This document shows positions 1 to 8,880 of a DNA stretch of 64,000 bases, piece after piece. The translations under genes and the position numbers were made by a program. How positions within the stretch are numbered: the stretch's first letter is position 1; the number at the start of each line of letters is the position of its first letter. This stretch comes from Jiangella ureilytica (GTDB lineage: Bacteria > Actinomycetota > Actinomycetes > Jiangellales > Jiangellaceae). The stretch is from contig NZ_SMKL01000012.1 in NCBI RefSeq assembly GCF_004348545.1, positions 47,280-111,279 on the forward strand, given 5' to 3'. The notes beneath the pieces are model-generated. The model had not been told where the DNA came from. It did not search any database and saw only the letters and a list, made by a program, of their open reading frames with translations.

Positions 1-540
1 GGCCTGCCCGTCGTGCAGCCGGAGCGCACCTTCGTCCACCTCGCCGCGACCTGGCGCCGCGACGACCTGGCCGTGTTCGGCGACGCCATGCTACGCCGCT
101 GGACCACCCACGAACGCCTGCACGACGAAGTCGCCGGCCTCGCCCGCCGCCGCGGCATCGTCCGCGCCCGCGACGTACTCCGCCTCGTCATGCCCGGCGT
201 CGACTCACCCATGGAGACCCGCGTCCGGCTCCTCCTCGTCGACGCCGGCCTCCCCTGTCCGGAGGTCGGCGTGAATGTCACCGACCGCACCGGCACCTGG
301 CTCGCCCGCCCCGACCTCTCCTACCCCGACCTGAAGATCGCCATCGAATACGACGGCGACCACCACCGCACCGACCGGCGCCAATGGCAACGCGACCGCT
401 ACCGCGACGAGCAACTGCGCGACGCCGGCTGGATCGTCATCCCACTCACCGCCGACGACGTCCTCCGCCACCCCCAGCGCACCATCGAGCGCATCCGCCG
501 CTACATCCACCTCCGCTCCACTCTCCCCGCACCCCGTTGA
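1..540 (+). CDS. DUF559-type endonuclease-fold protein, 5' end outside window
   Basis: The reading frame is open from base 1, so the true start lies upstream and only about 179 C-terminal residues are visible. The last 80 residues carry a PD-(D/E)XK-like core of the DUF559 (Vsr-like) type: an acidic residue in PDLSYPDLK, then AIEYDGDHH, then a DRYRDEQLRDAGW helix and a DDV turn. Actinomycetes carry many such proteins, often with an N-terminal winged-helix region; their role is unknown, though a nuclease fold is inferred. The stop codon lies inside the left arm of the inverted repeat at 532-600. Confidence 0.75.
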   Translation, partial: GLPVVQPERTFVHLAATWRRDDLAVFGDAMLRRWTTHERLHDEVAGLARRRGIVRARDVLRLVMPGVDSPMETRVRLLLVDAGLPCPEVGVNVTDRTGTWLARPDLSYPDLKIAIEYDGDHHRTDRRQWQRDRYRDEQLRDAGWIVIPLTADDVLRHPQRTIERIRRYIHLRSTLPAPR

Positions 541-600
541 TCATGGAGAAGGGCACCTTCCCCGTGCCGCAGAGGCTGCGCTTCTCCATGATCAACGGGG
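532..600. repeat. Perfect 20-bp inverted repeat with two internal hairpins
   Basis: The arm at 532-551 (CCCCGTTGATCATGGAGAAG) is the exact reverse complement of 581-600. The 29-base spacer folds into two small hairpins: 552-556 with 564-568, and 569-572 with 576-579. As RNA or extruded DNA this is a branched, cloverleaf-like shape. It lies between convergent genes (one ends at 540, the other at 633), so it can serve as a bidirectional terminator. Its core GTTGATCNTGGAG recurs at 17362-17439, which suggests a dispersed repeat family. Confidence 0.85.
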
Positions 601-632
601 GTGGACGGGCCGGGGCGGCCGCTGAGTGGCGG

Positions 633-2051
633 TCAGGTGGGGGCGTCGGCGGGCTCCGCGGCGACCGGCAGGGCGACCACGGCGGCGAGTCCGCTGCCGC
701 CGTCGTCGCGCGCGAGCCCGTCCTCGAGCCGCAGCTCTCCCCCGGCCCGGGCCACGAGCTCGGCGCAGATGGCGAGGCCGAGGCCGGTGCCGGGCACGTT
801 CTGGTGCTTCGGCGCCCGCCAGAACCGGCGCAGCGCCTGCTCGCGGTCGGACGGGTCGATGCCGCGGCCGTCGTCGCGGACGGCCACCTCGACGAATCCC
901 GCCGGGCCGGCCGGGCGCGCCGCCACCTCGACCACGGACGCCTCCGAGAGCCGCATCGCGTTGCTGATCAGCTCGTCGAGGATGCTGCCCAGCCCGCCCG
1001 GCGGCTCGAGCAGCAGCAGCCCGGGCGTGACGTCGACGCGCAGCTCCTGGCCCTCGACGGAGGTCAGCGCGCGCCAGCGGTCGACGCGGGTCGCGAGCAG
1101 GGTGTCGAGGTCGACGGGCTCGGCGGTGCGCATGCTCTCCATGCGGGCGCTGGCCAGCAGCGCGTTCAGCATCCGGTGCATGGCCCGCAGCTCGTCGACG
1201 GCGACGTCGTGCGCCTGCCGGCCGCCGTCGCCGCTCAGGTGCGGGCGCAGGCTCTCGACCACGAGACGCAGGCTGGTCAGCGGGTTGCGCAGCTGGTGCG
1301 ACGCGTCGGCGACGAACGCCCGCTGCCGCTGCACGGAGTGCTCGACGGCGTCCATCATCGTGTTGAACGAGCCGGCCAGGTGGCGCAGCTCGACCGGGCC
1401 GCCGCCGGCGTCGACCCTGATGGTGAGGTCGCCGCGCGAGATGCCGGCGGTCGCGGTGTCCAGCTTGCGCACCGGCCGCAGGATCCAGCTGGATACCGGC
1501 CAGGCCACCGCCACCAGCGCGAGCAGCGGCAGCAGCCCGAGCGCGGCCAGTTGCGCCCAGCGGGTGAGGATGCGTTCGCGGGTGCGGTCGAGGTCGGAGA
1601 TGGTGACGACGACGCCGACCACCTCGCTGTCGCGGCCCACCGGCTCGGCGACCACCAGCGGCGAGTCCTGCCAGGGCCAGACGTCGCGCGACGGCTCGGA
1701 CCGGGCGCCGGCCAGCGCCGCTTGGATGATGGTCGGCAGCGCGTCGCTGTCGCCGCGGGCGGCGTCGAACTCGCGCTCGGACCCGAGCACGACGGCGCTG
1801 TCGGTGGCGATGAGCGCGCCGGGGATGCCGTACAGCTCGTGGTAGCGCTCCAGCTCCTGGTCCAGTGCCTCGGTGCGGCCGCCGGACAGCGCGGTCTCGG
1901 CGAGTGAGGCGAACCGGCCGGCGTCGTTGAGGCGGTCGACGTAGGTCTCCTGCAGCTCGCGTTCGGCGACGGTGATGCCCAGCGGCACGCCGAGGGCGCC
2001 GACCAGCAGCACCGCGAGCGGGACCAGGACGGCCAGGAGACGGTGGCGCAC
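633..2051 (-). CDS. Sensor histidine kinase (TctE-like by context)
   Basis: Membrane sensor kinase of 472 residues from a GTG start. Transmembrane segments lie at about 5-28 and 165-190, enclosing an extracytoplasmic sensor of about 140 residues. HAMP follows at 190-245, then HisKA with phospho-acceptor His252 in DASHQLRNPL. The ATPase domain has an N-box around Asn364, DDGRGID at 393-399 and GTGLGLAI at 421-428. It starts 3 bases after the response regulator stop, so the pair is co-transcribed. It is divergent from the tctCBA transporter, which suggests it senses the carboxylate substrate; this is inferred from context, as no ligand motif is visible. Confidence 0.93.
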   Translation of the reverse strand: MRHRLLAVLVPLAVLLVGALGVPLGITVAERELQETYVDRLNDAGRFASLAETALSGGRTEALDQELERYHELYGIPGALIATDSAVVLGSEREFDAARGDSDALPTIIQAALAGARSEPSRDVWPWQDSPLVVAEPVGRDSEVVGVVVTISDLDRTRERILTRWAQLAALGLLPLLALVAVAWPVSSWILRPVRKLDTATAGISRGDLTIRVDAGGGPVELRHLAGSFNTMMDAVEHSVQRQRAFVADASHQLRNPLTSLRLVVESLRPHLSGDGGRQAHDVAVDELRAMHRMLNALLASARMESMRTAEPVDLDTLLATRVDRWRALTSVEGQELRVDVTPGLLLLEPPGGLGSILDELISNAMRLSEASVVEVAARPAGPAGFVEVAVRDDGRGIDPSDREQALRRFWRAPKHQNVPGTGLGLAICAELVARAGGELRLEDGLARDDGGSGLAAVVALPVAAEPADAPT

Positions 2052-2054
2052 GTG

Positions 2055-2738
2055 CTAGCCGATCAGCTCCGGGTGGTCGGCCATGAGGCGGTAGCCGACG
2101 CCGCGGATGGTGCGGATGGGGACGCCGGGCCCGAGCTTCCCGCGCAGGGCGGCGATGTGGGTGTCGAGCGTGCGCGTGGACGCCTCCCACGACACGCCCC
2201 AGATCTGGTCGAGGATGACGTCGCGGCTGACGACGTTGGGCGCGCGCCTGGCCAGCAGCACGAGCAGCTCGAACTCCTTGCGGGTGAGGAGGACCGGCGA
2301 GCCGTGCACCGTCACCTCGCGGGTGCCGGGGTCGATGCGCATGCCGGCCAGCTCGAGCGGCTGGTCCGGGTGGGGCTGCGCGCGGGCGGCCCGGGTGCGG
2401 CGCAGGACGGCGTCGATGCGGGCCAGCAGCTCGGGCACCCCGAACGGCTTCACGATGTAGTCGTCGGCGCCGGTGCGCAGGCCGCGCACTCGCTCGTGCT
2501 CCTCGGACCGGGCGGTGACGGCGATGACCGCGGTCTCGGGCTGGTCGCGCAGCTGCCGGATGACGTCGAGGCCGTCGCCGTCGGGCAACCCGAGATCGAC
2601 GAGCACGACGTCGGCGGGCGCGGTGCGCACCGCTTCGACCGCCGTGGCGACCCGGTGGACCTCGAAACCGGCCTGCGTGAGGACGGTGACGAGTCCACGT
2701 GCCACGCGGTCGTCATCTTCGACGACGGTGATCCGCAT
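2055..2738 (-). CDS. OmpR/PhoB-family response regulator (TctD-like by context)
   Basis: DNA-binding partner of the adjacent kinase, 227 residues. The receiver domain has the acidic pair Asp8-Asp9, phospho-acceptor Asp48 in VDLGLPDG, Thr75 and Lys97 in IVKPFG. A winged-helix effector domain spans about 130-220. An upstream in-frame start would add 30 residues without homology; the ATG at 2738, giving MRITVVEDD, is the family-typical start. The 137-bp gap to tctC (2739-2875) must hold the promoters of both divergent units, and TctD-type regulators normally activate that transporter. No clear operator was recognised there. Confidence 0.93.
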   Translation of the reverse strand: MRITVVEDDDRVARGLVTVLTQAGFEVHRVATAVEAVRTAPADVVLVDLGLPDGDGLDVIRQLRDQPETAVIAVTARSEEHERVRGLRTGADDYIVKPFGVPELLARIDAVLRRTRAARAQPHPDQPLELAGMRIDPGTREVTVHGSPVLLTRKEFELLVLLARRAPNVVSRDVILDQIWGVSWEASTRTLDTHIAALRGKLGPGVPIRTIRGVGYRLMADHPELIG

Positions 2739-2875
2739 ACCGGTGCATTCTACGGATTTCCGGGGGCCGTATCCGGACCGGGATTTTCTTGAGATTTCTC
2801 TGACACAACGCCCGCGCATTCCGCCCAAGAATGGTCCGCGACACGAGACCCGACGCTGACGAGGAGGTCAGCTGG

Positions 2876-3934
2876 ATGAGCATCATCAACACGCGCGCCG
2901 GCACGGTGCGGCTGCTCGCCGCGCTCGCCGCGGTGTCGCTCACCGTCGTCGCCTGCGGTGAGGGCGACGGCGGCCCGGTCACCGGCAACGGCGGTGGTGA
3001 CGGTGGTGGTGACGGCGGCGACGCCTCGAACTACCCGGACCAGAACATCACCGTCGTCGTCCCGTTCAGCGCGGGCGGCCCGACGGACACCGTCACCCGG
3101 CTGATCGCCGAGCCGATGTCGGAGGAACTCGGCCAGCAGATCGTGGTCCAGAACGTCGAGGGCGCGGGCGGCACCGTCGCCTCCGGCGAGGTCGCCAACG
3201 CCTCGGCCGACGGCTACACCGTCCTCATGCACCACATCGGCATGTCGACCGCGCCCGCGCTCTACCAGGACCTGGGTTTCGACCCGCTCGAAGACTTCGA
3301 GATGATCGGCCTGGTCACCGAGGTCCCGATGACGATCGTCGCCCGCAGCGACTTCGAGCCCGAGACGCTCGAGGACCTCATCGACTACGTCACCGAGAAC
3401 GCCGACACCGTCACGCTCGCCAACGCCGGCATCGGCGCGGCGTCGCACCTGTGCGGGCTGCTGTTCCAGGACGCGATCGGCGTGACGGTGCAGGAGGTTC
3501 CGTACGAGGGCACCGGCCCGGCGCTCACCGACCTCGTCGGCGGCCAGGTCGACTTCATGTGCGACCAGACGACGAACACGAGCGGCCAGATCGCCGCCGG
3601 CGAGGTGAAGGCGTACGCCGTCACGACGCCGGAGCGGGTCGAGAGCCTGCCCGACCTGCCGACGACCGAGGAGGCCGGCCTGCCGGACCTGCAGGTCGGT
3701 GTCTGGCACGGGCTGTACGTGCCGGCCGGGACGCCGGAGGGGATCGTCACCCGTCTCTCCGACGCGCTCAAGGTGGCCCTGGCCGACCAGGGAGTCATCG
3801 ACCAGATGGCCGAGCTCGGCACCGCTCCGGTGCCCGAGGAGGACGCCACGCCGGACGCGCACCGGGCCCGGCTCGAGGAGCAGATCGAGACCTGGGGCCA
3901 GATCATCGCCGACGCCGGAGTCGAGCAGAGCTGA
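2876..3934 (+). CDS. tctC: Tripartite tricarboxylate transporter substrate-binding lipoprotein
   Basis: Extracytoplasmic solute receptor of the Bug/TctC family, 352 residues, which binds a carboxylate and delivers it to TctA-TctB. The lipobox VVAC puts the lipidated cysteine at residue 27, followed by a Gly/Asp-rich linker. The mature part has the family signature PFSAGGPTDTVTR and a PAGTPEGIVTRLSDAL stretch near the C terminus. The start is set by a strong GAGGAGGT site at 2861-2868; a frame opening at 2831 lacks a comparable site. First gene of the tctCBA operon. The substrate cannot be read from sequence. Confidence 0.95.
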   Translation: MSIINTRAGTVRLLAALAAVSLTVVACGEGDGGPVTGNGGGDGGGDGGDASNYPDQNITVVVPFSAGGPTDTVTRLIAEPMSEELGQQIVVQNVEGAGGTVASGEVANASADGYTVLMHHIGMSTAPALYQDLGFDPLEDFEMIGLVTEVPMTIVARSDFEPETLEDLIDYVTENADTVTLANAGIGAASHLCGLLFQDAIGVTVQEVPYEGTGPALTDLVGGQVDFMCDQTTNTSGQIAAGEVKAYAVTTPERVESLPDLPTTEEAGLPDLQVGVWHGLYVPAGTPEGIVTRLSDALKVALADQGVIDQMAELGTAPVPEEDATPDAHRARLEEQIETWGQIIADAGVEQS

Positions 3935-3953
3935 GCCTTTGATCGAGGTGTGA

Positions 3954-3983
3954 GCGGCCCGTTCGCGTCCGCGAGCGGGCCGC
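3954..3983 (+). other. Intercistronic hairpin between tctC and tctB
   Basis: GCGGCCCG at 3954-3961 pairs perfectly with 3976-3983, and inside it TCGCG at 3963-3967 pairs with 3970-3974 around a two-base loop. No T-run follows. It lies 20 bases after the tctC stop and 34 before tctB. Such hairpins after a binding-protein gene commonly stabilise its message or attenuate read-through, so that receptor exceeds permease; that role is inferred here. Confidence 0.6.
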
Positions 3984-4017
3984 CCATCGCCCCCGTTCTC
4001 GCTCTGGAGGTGACGCG

Positions 4018-4479
4018 TTGGACAACCGTCGGTCCGTCCCGGACATCCTGGCCGGCGCGATCTTCGCCGGGATCGGCCTCGCCTTCGTCGTGGCCTCGCT
4101 CGGCTACGAGCTGGGCACGCCGCTGCGCATGGGACCGGGCTACTTCCCGCTGGTGGTCGGCGGCATCCTCGTCCTGCTCGGGCTGGGCATCGTCGTCAAG
4201 GGCCTGGTCGCCGGGGAGGCGATCGAGTGGGGACCGGTCCCTTGGCGATCGATGCTGCTGATCGTGGTCGCGCTGGTGTTCTTCGGCCTCACCCTCCGGC
4301 GAGCCGGGTTCCTGCCCGCGGTCTTCGTGACGGCCCTGCTCACAGCCTTCGCCAGCTACCGGATCAAGCCCGTGACCGCCGTCATGGTCGCTGCCGGGCT
4401 CACCGGGATGAGCATCCTCATCTTCATCGTCGGCCTGCAGCTGCGCCTGCCGCTGTTCGGCCCCTGGCTCACGTTCTAG
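4018..4479 (+). CDS. tctB: Tripartite tricarboxylate transporter small membrane subunit
   Basis: Small TctB (DUF1468) subunit of 153 residues with four hydrophobic segments at about 10-30, 40-60, 80-115 and 120-145. It partners with TctA in the membrane; the family is poorly conserved and is recognised by length, topology and operon position. The start is a TTG at 4018, preceded by GGAGG at 4006-4010 with good spacing; the nearby GTG at 4010 is in another frame. Ten bases separate its stop from tctA. Confidence 0.9.
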   Translation: MDNRRSVPDILAGAIFAGIGLAFVVASLGYELGTPLRMGPGYFPLVVGGILVLLGLGIVVKGLVAGEAIEWGPVPWRSMLLIVVALVFFGLTLRRAGFLPAVFVTALLTAFASYRIKPVTAVMVAAGLTGMSILIFIVGLQLRLPLFGPWLTF

Positions 4480-4489
4480 GCGGCCCCGC

Positions 4490-5989
4490 ATGCTGGACAA
4501 CCTGGCACTCGGCCTCGAGACTGCGTTCCAGCTCGAGAACGTCCTGTACTGCCTGCTCGGTGTCGTGCTGGGGACCGCGGTCGGCGTGCTGCCCGGCATC
4601 GGCCCGACGGCGACGATCGCGATGCTGCTGCCGATCACCTTCAGCCTGGAGCCGATCCCCGCGCTGATCATGCTGGCCGGCATCTACTACGGGGCCCAAT
4701 ATGGTGGGTCGACGACGGCGATCCTCATCAACCTGCCCGGCGAGTCCTCTGCCGCCGTCACCGCGATCGACGGTCACGAGATGGCCCGGCAGGGCCGGGC
4801 GGGACCCGCCCTGGCCGCCGCGGCCCTGGGCTCGTTCTTCGCCGGGACGGTGGCGACGGTGGTGCTGGCGGTCTTCGCGCCACCCCTGGCGCGGGCGGCG
4901 CTGGAGTTCGGCTCGGCGGAGTATTTCTCGCTCGTGGTGCTCGGCCTGATCGCGTCGATCGCTCTGGCCCGCGGCTCGGCGCTGAAGGCACTGGCGATGA
5001 TCGCGCTGGGCGTGCTGCTCGGGACGGTCGGGCAGGACATCTACACGGGGACGCCGCGGTTCACACTGGGCGCGCGCGAGCTCTTCGGCGGCCTCGACTT
5101 CGTCTCCGTCGCCGTCGGAGTCTTCGGCGTGGCGGAGATCCTGCGGAACCTGGAGAACGAGACGACCCGGTCGGCGTTCGTGGAGCGCGTGAAGAACCTG
5201 TGGCCGAGCCGCGACGACTTCCGGCGGATCGTGGGTCCGGTGGTGCGCGGGACCGGCTTGGGTTCGCTGCTCGGTGTGCTGCCGGGTGGCGGTCATGTGC
5301 TCGCCTCGTTCGCGTCGTACTCGGTGGAGAAGCGGCTGTCGTCGACGCCGGAGCGGTTCGGCCACGGCGCGATCGAGGGCGTGGCGGCCCCGGAATCGGC
5401 GAACAACGCGGCCGCGCAGACCTCGTTCATTCCCCTGCTGACGCTGGGGTTGCCGGCCCATCCCGTGATGGCGCTCATGATCGGTGCGTTCATCGTGCAA
5501 GGCATCACGCCCGGGCCGAACGTGATCAACGAGCAACCGGCGCTGTTCTGGGGCCTGATCGCATCGATGTGGATCGGGAACCTGCTGCTGGTTCTCCTGA
5601 ATCTTCCCTTGATCGGGTTGTGGGTGAGAATGCTGGCGATCCCGTACCAGTGGCTCTTCCCCGCGATCGTCGTCTTCGCCGCGATCGGGACGTACTCACT
5701 GAGCTTCAACTCGTTCGACGTGTACGCCGTGGCGGTGTTCGGGGTGCTCGGGTACGCGCTGATCAAGTGCGGGTGCGAGCCGGCTCCGCTGCTGTTGGGG
5801 TTCGTGCTCGGGCCGCTGCTGGAGGAGCACCTGCGGCGGGCGCTGATCATCTCGCGGGGTGACGCTTCCGTGTTCTTCACCCGGCCCATCTCGGCCGTGT
5901 TGCTGGCACTCGCTGTCGGCGCGCTCGTGGTGTCGGTGCTGCCCGCGATCCGTCGCAAGCGCGAGGAGGTCTTCGTCGACGACGACTGA
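4490..5989 (+). CDS. tctA: Tripartite tricarboxylate transporter large permease
   Basis: TctA family permease of 499 residues, the usual length, with about twelve membrane segments. Signature stretches are the N-terminal GVLPGIGPTATIAMLLP and YYGAQYGGSTTAILINLPGE loops and the internal repeat LGVLPGGGHVLASF with PESANNAAA. It carries the transport path for the carboxylate captured by TctC, probably driven by an ion gradient. Last gene of the operon; the AraC-family gene follows about 60 bases later on the same strand. Confidence 0.95.
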   Translation: MLDNLALGLETAFQLENVLYCLLGVVLGTAVGVLPGIGPTATIAMLLPITFSLEPIPALIMLAGIYYGAQYGGSTTAILINLPGESSAAVTAIDGHEMARQGRAGPALAAAALGSFFAGTVATVVLAVFAPPLARAALEFGSAEYFSLVVLGLIASIALARGSALKALAMIALGVLLGTVGQDIYTGTPRFTLGARELFGGLDFVSVAVGVFGVAEILRNLENETTRSAFVERVKNLWPSRDDFRRIVGPVVRGTGLGSLLGVLPGGGHVLASFASYSVEKRLSSTPERFGHGAIEGVAAPESANNAAAQTSFIPLLTLGLPAHPVMALMIGAFIVQGITPGPNVINEQPALFWGLIASMWIGNLLLVLLNLPLIGLWVRMLAIPYQWLFPAIVVFAAIGTYSLSFNSFDVYAVAVFGVLGYALIKCGCEPAPLLLGFVLGPLLEEHLRRALIISRGDASVFFTRPISAVLLALAVGALVVSVLPAIRRKREEVFVDDD

Positions 5990-6049
5990 CATACCGCCCC
6001 GTTGATGCGTACGCCCGGTTCCCGCGGGTGCTCGGCGCGTGAGCCGCAG

Positions 6050-6928
6050 GTGTTTTACACGCCGGCGGGCGTCGGCGATGCTGTGGGCGTGGAGTACGTG
6101 TCCAGAGTGCCGCGACCGCCGCTGGACGGGCTGATCGACGACCTCTACTACCTGGAGGGTGCGCCGCCGTACGCCCGGCTGACGCTGCCGCCGGCGCCGT
6201 CGGCGCTGCTCATCGTCAACCTCGGTTCGCCGTTCCGCATCCGCGGCGGCACCGACATCGAGTCGGCCGAGTACGCCGACGGCTGCGTGGTCACCACGCC
6301 CACCCGCGCGTGGGACTTCGGCTACCCACCCCGGACCCGGTCCGTCGGCGTGCACGTCAAGCCGTGGGGGCTGGCGCCGTTCCTGCCGATGCCCGCGGCC
6401 GAGCTGTGTGACCGGCCGGTGACGGTCGAGCAGGTGTGGGGCCGGCCCGCCATCGCTGAGCTGCGAGACCGGCTGGGCACGGCGGACGGGCCGCACGAGA
6501 TGCTGACGCTGCTCGAGGAGGAGCTGATGCGACGCCTGCGTCAGACCGCAGGCTTGGGGCTGGTTCGCCACATGAGCAGTGTCATCGTGGCGACCAGCGG
6601 CGTGGTGGCGATCGGCGATCTGAGCGTGGCAGCCGGTGTCAGCAACACTCATCTGGCACAGCGGTTCAAGGAGCTCATCGGCGTCACGCCGAAGCGGCTG
6701 GCCCGCGCCCACCGCTTCGCCGCGACCGTGCTTGCGATCAACCCCGCCGAAGCGGTCGACTGGAGCGACGTGGCCGTTGGCGCAGGCTACTTCGACCAGG
6801 CGCACTTCGGTCACGAGTTCCGGGAGTTCACCGGGCTCACGCCGACCCGGTACATCGAAGTACGGCGGCGGTTCCTGCGCGAACATCCCGGCCACACGCT
6901 GGACGGCTGGCCGCTGCCGGCCGATTGA
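6050..6928 (+). CDS. AraC-family transcriptional regulator
   Basis: Regulator with an N-terminal ligand-type domain (DUF6597-like, about residues 10-150, including a VKPWGLAPFL stretch) and a C-terminal AraC double helix-turn-helix of about 100 residues, where GYFDQAHFGHEFREFTGLTP marks the second helix-turn-helix. The start is uncertain: GTG at 6050 (MFYTPAG) fits remembered relatives best, ATG at 6005 would add 15 residues and GTG at 6089 would remove 13; none has a strong ribosome site. It precedes a RibD-type reductase and may regulate it. Confidence 0.85.
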   Translation: MFYTPAGVGDAVGVEYVSRVPRPPLDGLIDDLYYLEGAPPYARLTLPPAPSALLIVNLGSPFRIRGGTDIESAEYADGCVVTTPTRAWDFGYPPRTRSVGVHVKPWGLAPFLPMPAAELCDRPVTVEQVWGRPAIAELRDRLGTADGPHEMLTLLEEELMRRLRQTAGLGLVRHMSSVIVATSGVVAIGDLSVAAGVSNTHLAQRFKELIGVTPKRLARAHRFAATVLAINPAEAVDWSDVAVGAGYFDQAHFGHEFREFTGLTPTRYIEVRRRFLREHPGHTLDGWPLPAD

Positions 6929-6964
6929 TTTCTTACAAGACCGGCAACTCACGACACGCGACTA

Positions 6965-6979
6965 TTGGGGGCACCCCAA
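6965..6979. promoter_or_regulatory. Small inverted repeat before RibD-like gene
   Basis: TTGGGG at 6965-6970 and CCCCAA at 6974-6979 form a perfect 6-bp inverted repeat around three bases, ending four bases before the GAGGAGG ribosome site of the gene at 6996. It could be an operator or a leader hairpin; nothing else supports a specific role. Confidence 0.3.
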
Positions 6980-6995
6980 AGCAGAGGAGGGCCCC

Positions 6996-7577
6996 ATGGG
7001 CACAGTAGTCATGTATGCCTCGGTGTCGGTCGACGGTTTCATCGCGGACGAGAACGACCAGCCCGGACCGCTGTTCGACTGGTTGGTCGGCGGTGACGTG
7101 CCGTTGGACGAGAGCGGCGTCTTGAAGGTGTCACAGACGTCCTACGACTACATCCGGCCGTACTGGGACCAGATCGGGGTGACCATCGCCGGTCGCCACG
7201 TCTTCGACGTGACGGACGGCTGGGACGGGACACCTCCGGCTGGGGTGGACCACGCCGTCGTCGTGACCCACCGGCCGGCGCCCGAGGGCTGGAACCCCGA
7301 GGGGTCGTTCCACTTCGTCGACGGCATCAAAGCGGCCGTGGCCAAGGCGCAGGAGCTTGCCGGTGACCGCATCGTCGAGGTCGCCGCCGGCGACGTCGGC
7401 GGCCAGGTGCTCGCCGCGGGCCTGGTCGACGAGGTGCGCATGGACGTCGCCCCCGTCGTGTTCGGGTCCGGCAAGCGCTACTTCGGGTCGGTCCACGCGC
7501 AGCACCTGTTGGCGGATCCTGATGTGGCGATTCAGGGCAACGGGGTGCTTCACCTGCGCTATCGGGTGCGCCGTTGA
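6996..7577 (+). CDS. RibD C-terminal/dihydrofolate reductase-like protein
   Basis: A 193-residue protein of the bacterial DHFR-like (RibD_C) family. It opens with MGTVVMYASVSVDGFIADE, followed by the IAGRHVFDVTDGW loop and the APVVFGSGKRYF segment that shape the NADPH-binding fold. True folate or riboflavin substrates are unproven for these stand-alone proteins. The start is fixed by GAGGAGG at 6984-6990. A second member lies at 21717-22271. The gene is transcribed after an AraC-family regulator and faces the efflux gene that ends at 7642. Confidence 0.88.
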   Translation: MGTVVMYASVSVDGFIADENDQPGPLFDWLVGGDVPLDESGVLKVSQTSYDYIRPYWDQIGVTIAGRHVFDVTDGWDGTPPAGVDHAVVVTHRPAPEGWNPEGSFHFVDGIKAAVAKAQELAGDRIVEVAAGDVGGQVLAAGLVDEVRMDVAPVVFGSGKRYFGSVHAQHLLADPDVAIQGNGVLHLRYRVRR

Positions 7578-7641
7578 CAGATCGGAGCGAGGAGCGCGCC
7601 GAAGTGCTCCCGATGGTCCTGGCGTGCGCCACTGTCACAGG

Positions 7642-8880
7642 TCACATCGATGACGCCGGCGCGACCCCAGACCGGACGCGACTCGAGGCGAGAAGGACGC
7701 CGGTCGAGAAGACCGCGGCCAGAGCGAGCAGGCCGGGGAAGCCCCACAACGCCATGAGCGGACCCGCGGCCGCGGCCGCGCCGGCAGACACGACCGTCAT
7801 GGCGGTGTCGGCGGCGCCCTGGACGCGGGTGTCGCCCACCGAGCAGGTGGCGATGTGCGACGAGGCGGCCACGGTCGAGACGGACCAGCCGAGGCCGAGC
7901 AGGAACAACCCCGATCCGTGGGTGAAGTCGGAGGAACCGAGACCACCCGCCGACACGACGAGCGAGAGCAGCAGGGTCGCGCCGCCGACCACGAGCGCCG
8001 GCCGCACTCCGGCCCGGTCGGCGAGCAGGCCGGAGAGGGGCGCGAAGGCGAACATCCCCAGGAAGTGGACCGAGATGGCGGCGCCGACGGCGGTGTGGGT
8101 GGCGCCGTCATGATGCATCTGCACCGGGGTCATCACCATGACGGCGGTCATCGTGGCGTGGGCGAGGACCAAGGCCGCCACCGTCGGCGCGACACCGTCG
8201 AATGAGGGGCGAGAGGTGCGGGCGGCAGCAGACGGCGACGACGCCCGCGCCGGTGCGACCGTCGAGCGGGCGAGCAACAGAGGGTCGGGCCGGAGGAGGG
8301 TGACGATGATCAGGCAGGCGACCGCAGCGCAGGCCAAGTCCAGCAGAAACGGCCCGGCCAGCGGAGGCAGCCCGAAGCCCGACGCCACCGTCGCGGCCGG
8401 TCCGACCATCAGGGGGCCGACCACGGCGCCCGCCGTCGCCACCCACACGACCAGAGACAACGACGTCGCGCGCCGCGCGGCCGGTGCCAAGTCGGTCGCG
8501 GCATAGCGGGCGACATTCGTCGAGGCGGACGACGCACCCAGGGCCACGGTCCCGGCCACCAGCAGCACGAAGCTCTCCGTCGCGGCGGCCACCACGCACA
8601 GTCCGGCCCCGGCGGCGCCGATCAGGTAGCCCACCGCCATCCCGATCCGCCGGCCGCGCCGGTTCATCAGGCTTGCCAGCAGGTACGAGGCCGCGCCCGC
8701 GCCGAGCGTCAAGCCGGCCTGGTTCACGCCCGCCGCGCCGGTCGAGCCGGACAGCTCGACGGCGAGGATGCCGCTCACCGCGAACGTGACCGTCACCGCG
8801 ATGCTGCCCAGAATCTGACTCACGACCAGCAGCGACATCGTCCGCCGCTGCACCAGCCGGACATCGACGGTCACGCTCAT
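7642..8880 (-). CDS. MFS transporter, 12-TM efflux type
   Basis: Major facilitator protein of 412 residues with about twelve hydrophobic helices and the cytoplasmic motif LMNRRGRRIGMAVGYL in the loop after helix 2. The start at 8880 (MSVTVDVRL) is coupled to the upstream methyltransferase: its ATG overlaps that gene's TGA as ATGA at 8877-8880. The substrate is unknown; DHA1-like drug or metabolite export is the usual role of this subgroup. Confidence 0.9.
   Translation of the reverse strand: MSVTVDVRLVQRRTMSLLVVSQILGSIAVTVTFAVSGILAVELSGSTGAAGVNQAGLTLGAGAASYLLASLMNRRGRRIGMAVGYLIGAAGAGLCVVAAATESFVLLVAGTVALGASSASTNVARYAATDLAPAARRATSLSLVVWVATAGAVVGPLMVGPAATVASGFGLPPLAGPFLLDLACAAVACLIIVTLLRPDPLLLARSTVAPARASSPSAAARTSRPSFDGVAPTVAALVLAHATMTAVMVMTPVQMHHDGATHTAVGAAISVHFLGMFAFAPLSGLLADRAGVRPALVVGGATLLLSLVVSAGGLGSSDFTHGSGLFLLGLGWSVSTVAASSHIATCSVGDTRVQGAADTAMTVVSAGAAAAAGPLMALWGFPGLLALAAVFSTGVLLASSRVRSGVAPASSM

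Noticed and set aside
384..1907. A 507-codon plus-strand frame across the histidine kinase
   Set aside because: Compositionally biased shadow; kinase motifs are on the minus strand.
7633..7639. TGTCACA resembling an ECF41 -35 box
   Set aside because: No CGTC/GGTC at the right spacing, and it lies between two convergent gene ends.
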